Origin: Streptomyces spinoverrucosus
GTDB taxonomy: Bacteria; Actinomycetota; Actinomycetes; Streptomycetales; Streptomycetaceae
NCBI RefSeq assembly: GCF_015712165.1
Contig: NZ_JADPZX010000001.1
Location: forward strand, 3,861,001-3,925,000
DNA: 64,000 nt
Direction of reading: 5' to 3'
The notes under the pieces are model-generated. The model was not told the DNA's origin and did not search any database. It saw only the letters and a list, made by a program, of their open reading frames with translations. The position numbers were made by a program, and so were the translations under genes. Of the stretch, positions 9,154-17,944 are shown one piece after another (the first letter of the stretch is position 1; every line of letters begins with the position of its first letter).

Positions 9154-10085
9154 TCAGGGGAGCGCCTCGGCGTCGGTGCGCGAAAAGACCAGGTCGCTCT
9201 CCTCGGTGACCGGCCCCCGCCAGCGCAGGGGCACCCGGCGGGGACCGCTGAGCGCCGGTGGATAGCTCGCGGGGGCGTAGTCGTTGGCCAGCCGGTAGAC
9301 GTGAAACCCGGCACCGGCCATGGTCGTCAGCAACTCCTCGACGCGGTCACCGAGCCCGGCCATGCGCTCGGGGGTCACCTCCACCGTGATCTCGGCATCG
9401 GGCCGCAGCTTGTCCAGCACGGGCGCGAGCCCGCGTACGACGCTCCCCTCCGCCCCTCGACGTCGACCTTGATCACCCGGGTGTTCTCCAGCTCGCCCGG
9501 CTGGAGCAGGTCGGGCAGCGGAGCGGCCTCGGCCTCGAAGACGGCCTCGGCGGGACCGTCGTACGGGACGATGCTGTTGGCGCCCATGTTGCGGGAGCTG
9601 GCGAGCGTGAACGTGAGCTTTCCGCGGCTGTCCGACACGGCGGCGTTGACGGCTCGGACGTTGCGGCAGCCGTTGAGCCGGGTGTGCTGTTCCAGACGCC
9701 GGTGGAGGGCGGGGGACGCCTCGACGGCCACGACCCGGCCCGCGTTCCCGACGAGCCGCGAGGCCAGGACGCTGAAGACGCCGATGTTGGCGCCGACGTC
9801 GACGAAGCCGTCGCCCGGCCTGAGGCGGCCGGCGAGCCAGCTGGTCATATGCGGTTCCCAGACGCCGAAGAGGTAGAGGTAGCGCTGGATCAGGTCCTGG
9901 GTGTCGACCGCGAAACGGGCTCCCGACCGGGTCTCGACGACCCGTCGGCGGGGGTGATCCCGCAGGTGGGCGTTGAGCAGGCGCGCGGCGAGGGCCGCCT
10001 TGCCGAGGTTGCCGGGGGCGTACCGCACATATCGGCTGCCGAGGGTGACCAGCGCTTCGGTGGCCGCTGTCATGGGGGCACTCAT
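9154..10085 (-). pseudogene. FkbM-family methyltransferase with a single-base frameshift
   Basis: The upstream frame has the SAM-binding motif FVDVGANIGVFSVLASRL, acidic VVAVEAS, and ends in ENTRVIKVDVEG, the conserved FkbM motif. The expected continuation (LDKLRPDAEITVEVTPERM to the end at 9154) is in another frame. One missing G in GGGG (plus-strand CCCC at 9453-9456) explains it; 932 + 1 = 933 nt encodes 310 residues. FkbM enzymes are SAM-dependent O-methyltransferases, often acting on sugars or lipids. The ATG at 10085 follows the ferredoxin gene by 19 bp, so it is probably the last gene of that operon. It may be an intact gene with a sequencing error. Confidence 0.75.
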
Positions 10086-10104
10086 CGGGTCGGCGCGCCC
10101 GGCG

Positions 10105-10299
10105 CTATTCGGTGACCGTGATGGCCTGGGACGGGCAGCCCTCGACCGCCTCCCGGACCTTGGGATCGCCTCCGCCGTCCTCGCGTCCCGGGACGACCGC
10201 GCCGAATCCGTCCACCACCCTGAAGACGGACGGAACCCGGTATGCGCAGTCGCCGGAGCCGTAGCAGCGCTCGGGGTCAACGGAGAGCCACATGTCCAC
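10105..10299 (-). CDS. Small [3Fe-4S]-type ferredoxin
   Basis: 64 residues. CYGSGDC (Cys12, Cys18) and a C-terminal GCPSQAI supply three cysteines, the pattern of the 3Fe-4S (or 3Fe-4S/4Fe-4S) ferredoxins that pass electrons to actinobacterial cytochrome P450s. The middle part FRVVDGFGAVV is typical. No P450 lies beside it; the only P450 in the window is 43 kb away. It sits between an unknown 158-aa protein and the FkbM methyltransferase in one direction. Confidence 0.85.
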   Translation of the reverse strand: MDMWLSVDPERCYGSGDCAYRVPSVFRVVDGFGAVVPGREDGGGDPKVREAVEGCPSQAITVTE

Positions 10300-10376
10300 T
10301 CCAGTCGCCTTGAGCCCGTGGGACGACGGGCCGATCGAAACCGAGACCTACGTCCCTTCCCTGCCCGGCGGGCGAT

Positions 10377-10853
10377 TCAGCGAACCGGTGGCGCGTCCCC
10401 GGCGGCGAGAGTGAGCCAGTGGGCGACGCGGCGGACGGTGGTCTCGTCGAGCCGGTCCACTACCGCCTCGGCGGCCGTCCGGTCGTCCGGGGCGAGGTCG
10501 TAGAGCCCGGCACGGTTCAGGGCGGCGACGAGCACCTGATGCCGTCGGTCGGTCATGCGTTCGGCGAGCTTGGCGGGTTGGGTGGGGGTGCCGGTGAGTG
10601 GCGCGGACGAGGCCGCCACGGCGGCCGGGGCGTCGACCCTCTGCCACGCGCCGTCCTTCGGTCCCCACAGCACCACGGCCGGATCCTCGCCCCGGGCCCG
10701 CAGGGTCTGGGTCATCTCACCGAGGGCGTACAGGACAGGAGCCCGATACGGCGACTGCGCGCCGACCCGCCAGGACGCGGAGGACGGCTGGTAGAACATC
10801 GCGACCCAGCGTGGAGTGCCGGGCGGCTGCGGGCTCTGCGGATGTGACGGCAC
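10377..10853 (-). CDS. Uncharacterised 158-aa protein, first gene of a ferredoxin/FkbM operon
   Basis: I do not recognise this family. The protein is soluble, with a Pro-rich N-terminus, a short central domain (WVAMFYQPSSASWRVGAQSPY ... VVLWGPKDGAWQRVDAP) and an Ala-rich helical C-terminus (TTVRRVAHWLTLAAGD). The start is GTG with GAAAGGG upstream. The ferredoxin gene follows after 77 bp on the same strand. Confidence 0.6.
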   Translation of the reverse strand: MPSHPQSPQPPGTPRWVAMFYQPSSASWRVGAQSPYRAPVLYALGEMTQTLRARGEDPAVVLWGPKDGAWQRVDAPAAVAASSAPLTGTPTQPAKLAERMTDRRHQVLVAALNRAGLYDLAPDDRTAAEAVVDRLDETTVRRVAHWLTLAAGDAPPVR

Positions 10854-10892
10854 GGGACATCACCCTTTCGGAAGCGGCGGGTCGGACGATAA

Positions 10893-10907
10893 CTGACGTG
10901 CCGTCAG
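10893..10907. promoter_or_regulatory. Palindromic operator candidate CTGACG-3-CGTCAG
   Basis: CTGACGTGCCGTCAG is a perfect 6-bp inverted repeat with a 3-nt centre, 40 bp upstream of the 158-aa gene start. Its size and symmetry suit a TetR-like dimer. The regulator is not obvious in the window. Confidence 0.45.
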
Positions 10908-11045
10908 ATGAACAGAGGCCTGTCGGGGCCGCCACGAGGCGGCCAGGGTGGATCTCGGCGTCAGCGTAAGCGTCACCGGCGAACGGCATCCCGAGCGCGA
11001 CCTGTTGCTGCCGCCGCGCCGGCGGACCCCGCGGGACTGACGGGG

Positions 11046-11990
11046 TCACGGTCTCGGCGCGGGGCGCGGCATCTCCTCTCCCCGGTCGCGGGTCTCCGGA
11101 ACCGGCCTGCGGTGCAGGCTCGCCTCCAGCTCGTCCAGGGCCCTTCTGGCGAGGGCCAGACTGGTGTGGAGGTCGGGCTGTTCCGGAGCGGGGGGCAGGG
11201 GCGTGGTGCGGTGGTGTGGGTCGCGGCGTTCCTCCTCCAGTTCGCGGGCCTCGTCGAGGGATCTGAGGACCAGGCCGATCAGGACGTTGACCAGGACGAA
11301 GGAGGCCAGCAGGACGTACGAGGCGTAGTAGAGGACGCTCCACGGGGATATCTCCAGGCCCGCGTGGACGGCGTCGCCGAGGCCGTCCAGGGTCATCAGG
11401 AGGAAGAGGGTGAGGACGGCGCGGCCGATCGTGCCGTACTGTCCGGGGTTCTCGCGGCCGAAGAACATCCAGCCCACCATGGCGTACACGTACAGCATCA
11501 GGCCGCCCACCATCAGAAAGCTCACCGTGCCGGGCACGCTGCGGGCGACCGCGACCATGGCGATGCGCAGTTGCGGCAGGAAGCGGGCGCTGCGCAGGAC
11601 GCGGGCCAGCCGCAGCAGCCGTAGGACCGTGGTGTTCTCGCGGACCAGCGGCAGGAACGCGCAGGCCACCACCGCCACGTCGAAGAGGTTCCACGGGTCG
11701 CGGAAGAAGTCGCGGGGCCGGTCGGCGTGGGCGCAGGCGCGCAGGAGTATCTCGACGGTGAACGCGGCCAGGCAGAGGTGTTCGGCGAGGTGGAGCCACC
11801 GGTGCCCGTGCTCGACCAGGCCGCGGTAGGTCTCCGCGCCGAGCAGGGCGGCGTTGACGAGGATCACGCCGAGGACGGTGAAGGCGAACCACCGGGCCTC
11901 CGTGACGGTACGGGCTCGTTCCGCCAGCGCCCGGCGGCCGGGACGCGAAGCGCCGTCCGGTCGGAGCTGATCGTCTTGCACGTCGGTCAT
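11046..11990 (-). CDS. Voltage-gated-type ion channel (single-repeat, six TM)
   Basis: 314 residues. Six hydrophobic segments follow the S1-S6 plan, with an Arg-rich S4 (TTVLRLLRLARVLRSARFLPQLR region) and a pore loop between S5 (VSFLMVGGLMLYVYAMVGWMF) and S6 (LYYASYVLLASFVLVNVLIGLV). The pore reads LMTLDGLGDAV, in place of the TLESWAS filter of NaChBac sodium channels, so ion selectivity is uncertain. The cytoplasmic tail is acidic then Arg/Pro-rich, with a helical ALARRALDELEASL stretch that may form a coiled-coil tetramerisation tail. The gene is monocistronic as far as can be seen. Confidence 0.85.
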   Translation of the reverse strand: MTDVQDDQLRPDGASRPGRRALAERARTVTEARWFAFTVLGVILVNAALLGAETYRGLVEHGHRWLHLAEHLCLAAFTVEILLRACAHADRPRDFFRDPWNLFDVAVVACAFLPLVRENTTVLRLLRLARVLRSARFLPQLRIAMVAVARSVPGTVSFLMVGGLMLYVYAMVGWMFFGRENPGQYGTIGRAVLTLFLLMTLDGLGDAVHAGLEISPWSVLYYASYVLLASFVLVNVLIGLVLRSLDEARELEEERRDPHHRTTPLPPAPEQPDLHTSLALARRALDELEASLHRRPVPETRDRGEEMPRPAPRP

Positions 11991-12074
11991 CGTGCTGTAT
12001 CTGCTCCCTCGCGCAGCGTGATATGCGCCGGGTGCGCCGACACAACGACCGCTCGGGGCGGCGAAACCCCCTTC

Positions 12075-12779
12075 TCAGCTGTTCCAGCTCTCGTCGTACG
12101 GGTCGCTGGGCGTCCGCACCGGCTTGGCCGCCGTCACCTTGATGAACGGGATCGGGCCGCCGTTGACCGGATCGCGGGACCGCTTCGGGGTGTAGGTGCC
12201 GGTGATCTCCAGCCAGGTGTCCGGTTGCAGCACCGGCGGGACCCGGCCGGTCAGGCCGATCTTCACCGGCCGGCCGTCGGCGGCGCAGCAGTTGAGGGCG
12301 ATCCGGACCAGGTACGGGGTGCCGGAGCGGTCCAGCGCGACGAAGCCCGTGATCCTGACCTCGCGGCCGCGCAGCGTGCGCCCGTGGTCGTACGCCGCTC
12401 GGGCCGCGTAGTCGGCCAGGCCGAGCCGGACGGGGTCACCGGCGGGCAGCGGCGGGTAGGCCGGGGGCTCCTGAAGGGCCGTACCGGCGCGCATCGCGCT
12501 GTACGAGCCGAGGGCCGGCGGGGCGATCAGCACGAGCGCGAGCACGGGCAGCAACAGCAGCCAGGAGACGCGGGGTTCGTGGTGATCCGACCCGTCGTCG
12601 GCGCCCTTGCGCGCGTACCACACCGTCGCCACCGCCGCCGCGACCAGCACCACCCCCGCCACCAGCAGCAACGGCCGCAGCCCGGCCTTGACGTAGCGCA
12701 GCGACAGATCCGTGGCCCCCGCGTGCAGCAGGGACGCGCCGAGCAGAAACAGCACCGCCGCCTGCGCCTGCCGGTTCAC
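12075..12779 (-). CDS. TIGR03943-family membrane protein, partner of the YraQ permease
   Basis: 234 residues from a GTG at 12779, which overlaps the permease stop codon (GTGA). Two N-terminal membrane segments (AAVLFLLGASLLHAG; LLLVAGVVLVAAAVATVWY) and a third after the HHEP loop are followed by an extracytoplasmic domain with the conserved ALNCCAADGRPVKIGL Cys pair and LEITGTYTP. Proteins of this family are almost always encoded with a DUF318/YraQ permease (B. subtilis YcgQ/YcgR) and probably form a transport pair of unknown cargo. Confidence 0.8.
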   Translation of the reverse strand: MNRQAQAAVLFLLGASLLHAGATDLSLRYVKAGLRPLLLVAGVVLVAAAVATVWYARKGADDGSDHHEPRVSWLLLLPVLALVLIAPPALGSYSAMRAGTALQEPPAYPPLPAGDPVRLGLADYAARAAYDHGRTLRGREVRITGFVALDRSGTPYLVRIALNCCAADGRPVKIGLTGRVPPVLQPDTWLEITGTYTPKRSRDPVNGGPIPFIKVTAAKPVRTPSDPYDESWNS

Positions 12780-13777
12780 AGCAGCACCGCCCCGGTCAGT
12801 GCGGACACCCCGACGGCGACGGCGAAGGTCGCCGGGGCGAAACGCAGGGCGAAGCGGCGGCCGAACGTGCCGGCCTGCATCGCGAACAGCTTCAGATCGA
12901 CCATCGGCCCCACCACCAGGAACGCCAGCCGGGCCGTCGGCGAGAACTGCGTCAGCGAGGCCGCCACGAACGCGTCCGCCTCCGAACAGATCGACAGCAG
13001 GACAGCCAGTACGGCGAGGGCGAGCACCGCCACGACCGGGTTGTCCGCCGCCGCCCGCAGCCACTGCTCGGGCACGACCGCCTTCAGCGTCGCCGCCGCC
13101 ATCGCGCCGATCACCAGGAACCCGCCCGCGTGCATCACGTCGTGCCGCACCGACCCCCAGAACGCCGCTCCCCTGCCCTGCCCCTCGTGCGACGGACGGG
13201 CCGGCGGGCGCAGCCAGTCGGCCCGTCCGAGCCGCTGCCACAGCCAGCCCATCGCGCACGCCACGGCCAGGCTCGCGACGAAACGGGCCAGGACCATCTC
13301 CGGTTGGCCGGGGAAGGCGACCGCCGTCGCCGTCAGCACGATCGGGTTGATCGCGGGCGCGGCGAGCAGGAACGCCAGCGCCGCCGCCGGTGTGACGCCG
13401 CGCCGCATCAGCGCCCCCGCCACCGGCACCGACGCACACTCGCAGCCCGGCACCACCGCGCCCGCCAGCCCCGCCACCGGTACCGCCGCGGCCGGCCGGG
13501 CCGGGAGCGCGCGGGCGAAGACGGACGCCGGTACGAACACGGCGACGGCCGCCGACAGCAGCACCCCGAGCACCAGGAACGGCAGCGCCTGCACGACCAC
13601 CGCGACGAACACCGTCGTCCAGCTCTGCATCACCGGCGCGGACAGCGCGCGGCGGATCGGCGCCTGGGCGAGCAGCAGCAGGAGCAGGGTGACGGTGAGG
13701 ACGAGGGGGGAGCTGAGATGCCAGCCGTCGTCCTTCTCCGGGGTCGGGGGCGGTGTTTTGGGGACGGTGACGGCCAC
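12776..13777 (-). CDS. YraQ/DUF318-family permease
   Basis: 333 residues with about eight membrane segments. The family signature GCECASVPVAGALMRRGVTP lies in the first half and CSEADAFVAASL in the second, followed by VGPMVDLKLFAMQ. The two halves are related, as usual in this permease family. It overlaps the TIGR03943 gene by 4 bp. The cargo is unknown; homologues have been discussed for metal or oxyanion export. The start lies beside the divergent RCK-channel gene, leaving a short shared promoter. Confidence 0.85.
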   Translation of the reverse strand: MAVTVPKTPPPTPEKDDGWHLSSPLVLTVTLLLLLLAQAPIRRALSAPVMQSWTTVFVAVVVQALPFLVLGVLLSAAVAVFVPASVFARALPARPAAAVPVAGLAGAVVPGCECASVPVAGALMRRGVTPAAALAFLLAAPAINPIVLTATAVAFPGQPEMVLARFVASLAVACAMGWLWQRLGRADWLRPPARPSHEGQGRGAAFWGSVRHDVMHAGGFLVIGAMAAATLKAVVPEQWLRAAADNPVVAVLALAVLAVLLSICSEADAFVAASLTQFSPTARLAFLVVGPMVDLKLFAMQAGTFGRRFALRFAPATFAVAVGVSALTGAVLL

Positions 13778-13890
13778 GGACGGGTCCTCCAGTGGGCGAG
13801 GTGGCTCCCCTTCGATACGGCCGACGCGGAACAGACGTTCAATCAGTTGCTGGAACCATCCTTCTCGTTGAGGCAGTCTTTTCCCTCGTG

Positions 13891-15876
13891 GTGAGCGTTC
13901 CGAATCAGGGCCGGCCGGGCGACGCGCCCGCGCACATGGTGGTGTGCGGCGACGACGGGCTCGCGCACCGGCTCGCGGCCGAACTCAGAGGCGTCTACGA
14001 GGAGCAGGTGACCCTGGTGGTGCCGCCCTCCGAGCGCCGGGTGCACCAGCCGGTCGTCGGCCGGGCCCGGGCCGCGTCGGTGGCGCTGCTGGACCGGATG
14101 GTGAACGCGGCCAACCGGGCGGCGGGCAACGGCAGCGGTTCCGTGGTGAGCGGCGAGATCGGCGGCAACGTGCGGCTCGTGGAGGCCCACGAGCCGACCG
14201 AGGCCGTGCTCGCCGACGCGGGCGTGGAGCGGGCGACCGCGCTGGCGCTCGTGTACGACGACGACGAGACCAACATCCGCGCCGCCCTCACCGCCCGCCG
14301 CCTCAACCCCAGAGTGCGCATCGTCCTGCGCCTGTACAACCGGCGGCTCGGCCAGCACATCGAGGAACTCCTCGACCAGGCCGCCGCGTTGGCGACCGGC
14401 GACCCGCACGGAACGAGCACCGGCTTCGACGCCTCCACGACCGTGCTGTCCGACGCCGACACGGCCGCGCCCGCGCTGGCCGCGACCGCCCTCGTCGGCA
14501 CCAGCAAGGTCGTGCAGACCGACGGGCTGCTGCTGCGCGCCGTGGAGCGGACGCCGCCGGCGCCGGGCCAGGTCGCCGATCCGGGGCTGTGCACGCTGGC
14601 GCTGCTGTCGACGACGAGCAGCGATCCCGCCGGTGCCGACGGGTCGGAGGGCAGCGGGGAGCGCGGGCCTCGGCTGCTGCCGGACGAGGACGAGGTCGCG
14701 GCGGCCACCGGGCGCGGCACGGTCGTACTGGAACAGGTGTCCTACGCCGGTGCGCCCAGGTCCGCCGGACGCGCGGTCGGGGTCGTACCGCCGATCGCCT
14801 CCCTGTTCTCCCGGCGGCTGCGCTGGTCGCTCGCCGGTCTGGTGGGTGCCGTGGTGGCGCTGGCGATCGCGCTGACCGTCGTCACCGGCGACCACCCGCT
14901 GCGGGCGACCTATCTCACCCTGCTCGACATCCTCGGCATCGACGACCCGGCCACCGGCCAGTCCGTCGGCCGACAGGTCCTCCAACTCCTCTCCGCCGTC
15001 GTCGGTTTACTGCTGCTGCCGGTGCTGCTGGCCGCCGTCCTTGAGGCCCTCGGCACGTTCCGGAGCGCGTCCGCGCTGCGCAGGCCGCCGCGCGGGCTCA
15101 GCGGGCACGTCGTCCTGCTCGGCCTCGGCAAGATCGGCACGCGTGTGCTGACCCGGCTGCGCGAACTGCACATCCCGGTGGTCTGCGTCGAGGCCGATCC
15201 CGACGCCCGGGGCATGGCGACGGCCCGTCGGCTGCGGGTGCCGGTGGTCCTCGGGGACGTCACCCAGGAGGGCGTCCTGGAGGCCGCCAAGATCCACCGG
15301 GCGCACACGCTGCTCGCGCTGACCAGCGTCGACACGACCAACCTGGAGGCCGTCCTCTACGCCCGCTCGGTCCGGCCCGACCTGCGCGTGGTGCTCCGCC
15401 TCTACGACGACGACTTCGCCGCCGCCGTCTACCGCACCCTGCGCGCCGCGCACCCCCGGGCGCTCACCCGCAGCCGCAGCGTCACGCATCTCGCGGCGCC
15501 CTCGTTCGCCGGGGCGATGATGGGGCGTCAGGTGCTGGGGGCGATCCCGGTCGAGCGGCGGGTGCTGCTGTTCGCGGCCGTGGAGGTGCGGGGGATCCGG
15601 CAGCTGGAGGGGAAGACGGTGGCCGACGCCTTCCGGGCCGGCTCCTGGCGGGTGCTGGCCCTGGACACGGCGGCCCCCGGGGAACGCCGACCGGACCTGG
15701 CGGCGAGCCCGACCGACACGGACGGCCGGGGCACGACCGCGTCGGCGTCGGACCTCGTGTGGGACCTGCCGCCCACATACGTACTGCGCGCCGAGGACCG
15801 GGTGGTGCTGGCGGCAACCCGACGCGGCCTCGCGGAGCTGCTGGGCCGACGCCGACGGGAGCGGGCGGGGGCGTGA
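13891..15876 (+). CDS. Double-RCK (TrkA-N) protein with central two-TM channel-like segment; contains a TTA codon
   Basis: 661 residues from GTG 13891. The first NAD-binding RCK domain (AHMVVCGDDGLAHRLAAEL) covers about residues 15-290. Two membrane helices (SLAGLVGAVVALAIALTVV and LLSAVVGLLLLPVLLAAVL) flank a degenerate pore-like loop LRATYLTLLDILGIDDPA without TVGYG. A second RCK domain starts at LSGHVVLLGLGKIGTRVL. The RCK-TM-TM-RCK order recalls potassium-channel regulators, but conduction is unproven. Codon 373 (15007-15009) is TTA, so translation should need the bldA tRNA. In-frame starts at 13792 or 13888 are possible; no strong ribosome binding site decides. Confidence 0.75.
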   Translation: MSVPNQGRPGDAPAHMVVCGDDGLAHRLAAELRGVYEEQVTLVVPPSERRVHQPVVGRARAASVALLDRMVNAANRAAGNGSGSVVSGEIGGNVRLVEAHEPTEAVLADAGVERATALALVYDDDETNIRAALTARRLNPRVRIVLRLYNRRLGQHIEELLDQAAALATGDPHGTSTGFDASTTVLSDADTAAPALAATALVGTSKVVQTDGLLLRAVERTPPAPGQVADPGLCTLALLSTTSSDPAGADGSEGSGERGPRLLPDEDEVAAATGRGTVVLEQVSYAGAPRSAGRAVGVVPPIASLFSRRLRWSLAGLVGAVVALAIALTVVTGDHPLRATYLTLLDILGIDDPATGQSVGRQVLQLLSAVVGLLLLPVLLAAVLEALGTFRSASALRRPPRGLSGHVVLLGLGKIGTRVLTRLRELHIPVVCVEADPDARGMATARRLRVPVVLGDVTQEGVLEAAKIHRAHTLLALTSVDTTNLEAVLYARSVRPDLRVVLRLYDDDFAAAVYRTLRAAHPRALTRSRSVTHLAAPSFAGAMMGRQVLGAIPVERRVLLFAAVEVRGIRQLEGKTVADAFRAGSWRVLALDTAAPGERRPDLAASPTDTDGRGTTASASDLVWDLPPTYVLRAEDRVVLAATRRGLAELLGRRRRERAGA

Positions 15877-15904
15877 GGGCGGTGAACGGACGCCCCTGAG
15901 CGGT

Positions 15905-15960
15905 CGCCCCTCCAGGGGCGCGGGGAACTGCGCGATCAGCCACGACCGGCGGTCAGCCGG
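15905..15960. repeat. Streptomyces-type dispersed intergenic repeat with hairpin
   Basis: CGCCCCTccAGGGGCG (15905-15920) forms a hairpin and runs into GCGGGGAACTGCGCGATCAG and CCACGACCGG. This GGGGAACTGCGCGA string is a familiar, widely scattered intergenic repeat in Streptomyces genomes (recollection, not a search). The hairpin also serves as a plausible terminator for the RCK gene. Confidence 0.6.
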
Positions 15961-16066
15961 ACGATCGAGCACGCGCAACGGCGATGTGCCGTTCTCCTCT
16001 CCGGGCCCAACAAGGCGGAGCCAAGGGGTCGTTGGGCCCGAGAGACGAGACGCGGGGCAGGAGCCG

Positions 16067-17893
16067 TCAGTTATCGGCGCCCTTGAGGTGTCTCTCCGCG
16101 AAGTCCAGTTCCAGCCGCACCTGCTTGATCCGCTCGTCGACGACCAGGGAGCCGTGCCCCGCGTCGTAGCGGTAGACCTCGTGGACCGCGCCGCGTGCCT
16201 GGAGCCGGTTGACGTAGTTCTCGATCTGGCGGATGGGGCAGCGCGGGTCGTTGACACCGGCGGAGATGTAGACCGGGGCCTTGACCTGGTCGACGTACGT
16301 CAGTGGCGACGACGCCTCGAAGCGCTCCGGGACCTCCTCCGGGGTGCCGCCGAGCAGCGTGCGGTCCATGGCCTTCAGGGCTTCCATCTCGTCGTGGTAC
16401 GCGGTGACGTAGTCGGCCACCGGGACCGCGGCGATGCCCAGCGTCCACGCGTCGGGCTGGACGCCGAGGCCGAGGAGCGTGAGGTAGCCGCCCCAGGAAC
16501 CGCCGGTCAGGATCAGCCGGTCCGGGTCCGCCAGCCCCGAGCTGATCGCCCACTCCCGGACCGCCGCGATGTCCTCCAGCTCGATCAGGCCGACCCGGTG
16601 CTTCAGGGCGTCCGTCCAGGCCCGTCCGTAGCCCGTCGAGCCCCGGTAGTTGACCCGGACGACCGCGTACCCGTGGTCGACCCAGGCCGCCGGACCCGCC
16701 GCGAACGAGTCGCTGTCGTGCCACGTCGGGCCGCCGTGGATGTCGAAGACGGTCGGCAGCGGACCACTGGCCCCTACCGGCTTCTGCACCAGCGCGTGGA
16801 TACGGCCCCCGGGCCCCTCCACCCACACGTCCTCGACCGGCACCGAACCCGGCGACTTCATGCCCGGCGGGTCGAGCACCACGCGGCCCGCCGTCGAGCG
16901 CACGGACGACGGCTCCGCCGCCGACGACCACAGGTACTCCACGCTGCCGTCCGGCCGGGCCGTCGCCCCCGACACCGAGCCGGTCGGGGTCGGGACCTTC
17001 ACCAGCTCGCGCGTGCGCAGGTCGTAGCGGAACAGCTCCCCGCGCGCCTCGTAGCTGTGCCCGATCAGCAGCCCCGAGCCGTCCGGATACCACTCGGCGC
17101 TCACATCGCCCGGCAGCTCCAGCGCCAGGTCCGTCTCCACGCCCGTGGCGACGTCCCACACCAGCGGCTCCCAGCGGCCGCGACGCTGGTGCCCGATGAG
17201 CAGCCGGGTATCGCCGAGGACCGGTGCGAAGCCGAGCGCCTCCAGGCCCAGCTCGACCGTGCCGCCCTTGGTGTCGTCGAGCTCGGCGACCGGCGTGCCG
17301 TCGGGCCGCAGCACCCGCAGCGCCGAGTGCATGGCGTCGCCGTGCTCGGTGTGCTCGACGGCGATCAGCGAGCCGTCGTGGGACAGATCGCCGACGCCCG
17401 CCGACTCGCGGTGCCGGTAGATCTCCACCGGTGCCTCGCCCACACGCGCGAGATGGATCGTCGTACCGTCCTCGTCGGTGGACCGGCCCACCACCGCCGC
17501 ACGCCCGTCCCGCCCGAGCGCGAGTCCCGCCGGATACGACGGATCCAGTCCTGGCACGGCCAGCTCGTCCTCGCCGCCCGCGAAGGGCTGGCGGCGCCAG
17601 ACGCCGAACTCGTCGCCGTCCTTGTCGTCGAACCACCAGATCCACTCGCCGTCCGGGGAGAGCACACCGTCCGTCGTGCCGTTCGGCCGGTTCGTCACCT
17701 GGCGCTGCTCGCCGGTCGCGCGATCCCAGGCGTACAGCTCGTACGTCCCCGTCGCGTTCGACACGAACAAGGAGCGGTCGGGGGCGTCCTCCGCCCAGTC
17801 GGGCAGTGACACCCGCGGCGCCCTGAAGCGCTTCTCCCAGTCCGGCATGTCCTCGCGCCGCTCGGGCGAGGGGGACCCGTTGCTCTCAGTCAT
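16067..17893 (-). CDS. S9-family prolyl-oligopeptidase-like peptidase
   Basis: 608 residues. The N-terminal half is a TolB-like beta-propeller (LSPDGEWIWWFDD, LSHDGSLIAVEHTEHGD). The C-terminal alpha/beta-hydrolase has LPTVFDIHGGPTWHDSD (oxyanion region), nucleophile Ser466 in GGSWGGY, Asp549 in SAGVNDPRCP and His580 in DAGHGS. There is no signal peptide, so it is cytosolic, and should cleave short peptides, probably after Pro or releasing acyl-amino acids. The ATG at 17893 was chosen over 18001 because homology begins at MPDWEKRFRAPRVSLPDW. Confidence 0.9.
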   Translation of the reverse strand: MTESNGSPSPERREDMPDWEKRFRAPRVSLPDWAEDAPDRSLFVSNATGTYELYAWDRATGEQRQVTNRPNGTTDGVLSPDGEWIWWFDDKDGDEFGVWRRQPFAGGEDELAVPGLDPSYPAGLALGRDGRAAVVGRSTDEDGTTIHLARVGEAPVEIYRHRESAGVGDLSHDGSLIAVEHTEHGDAMHSALRVLRPDGTPVAELDDTKGGTVELGLEALGFAPVLGDTRLLIGHQRRGRWEPLVWDVATGVETDLALELPGDVSAEWYPDGSGLLIGHSYEARGELFRYDLRTRELVKVPTPTGSVSGATARPDGSVEYLWSSAAEPSSVRSTAGRVVLDPPGMKSPGSVPVEDVWVEGPGGRIHALVQKPVGASGPLPTVFDIHGGPTWHDSDSFAAGPAAWVDHGYAVVRVNYRGSTGYGRAWTDALKHRVGLIELEDIAAVREWAISSGLADPDRLILTGGSWGGYLTLLGLGVQPDAWTLGIAAVPVADYVTAYHDEMEALKAMDRTLLGGTPEEVPERFEASSPLTYVDQVKAPVYISAGVNDPRCPIRQIENYVNRLQARGAVHEVYRYDAGHGSLVVDERIKQVRLELDFAERHLKGADN

Positions 17894-17944
17894 GACCCCA
17901 TACTGCCCGCCCACACCGACATCGTGCTGCCGAGGTCCCCAGCC

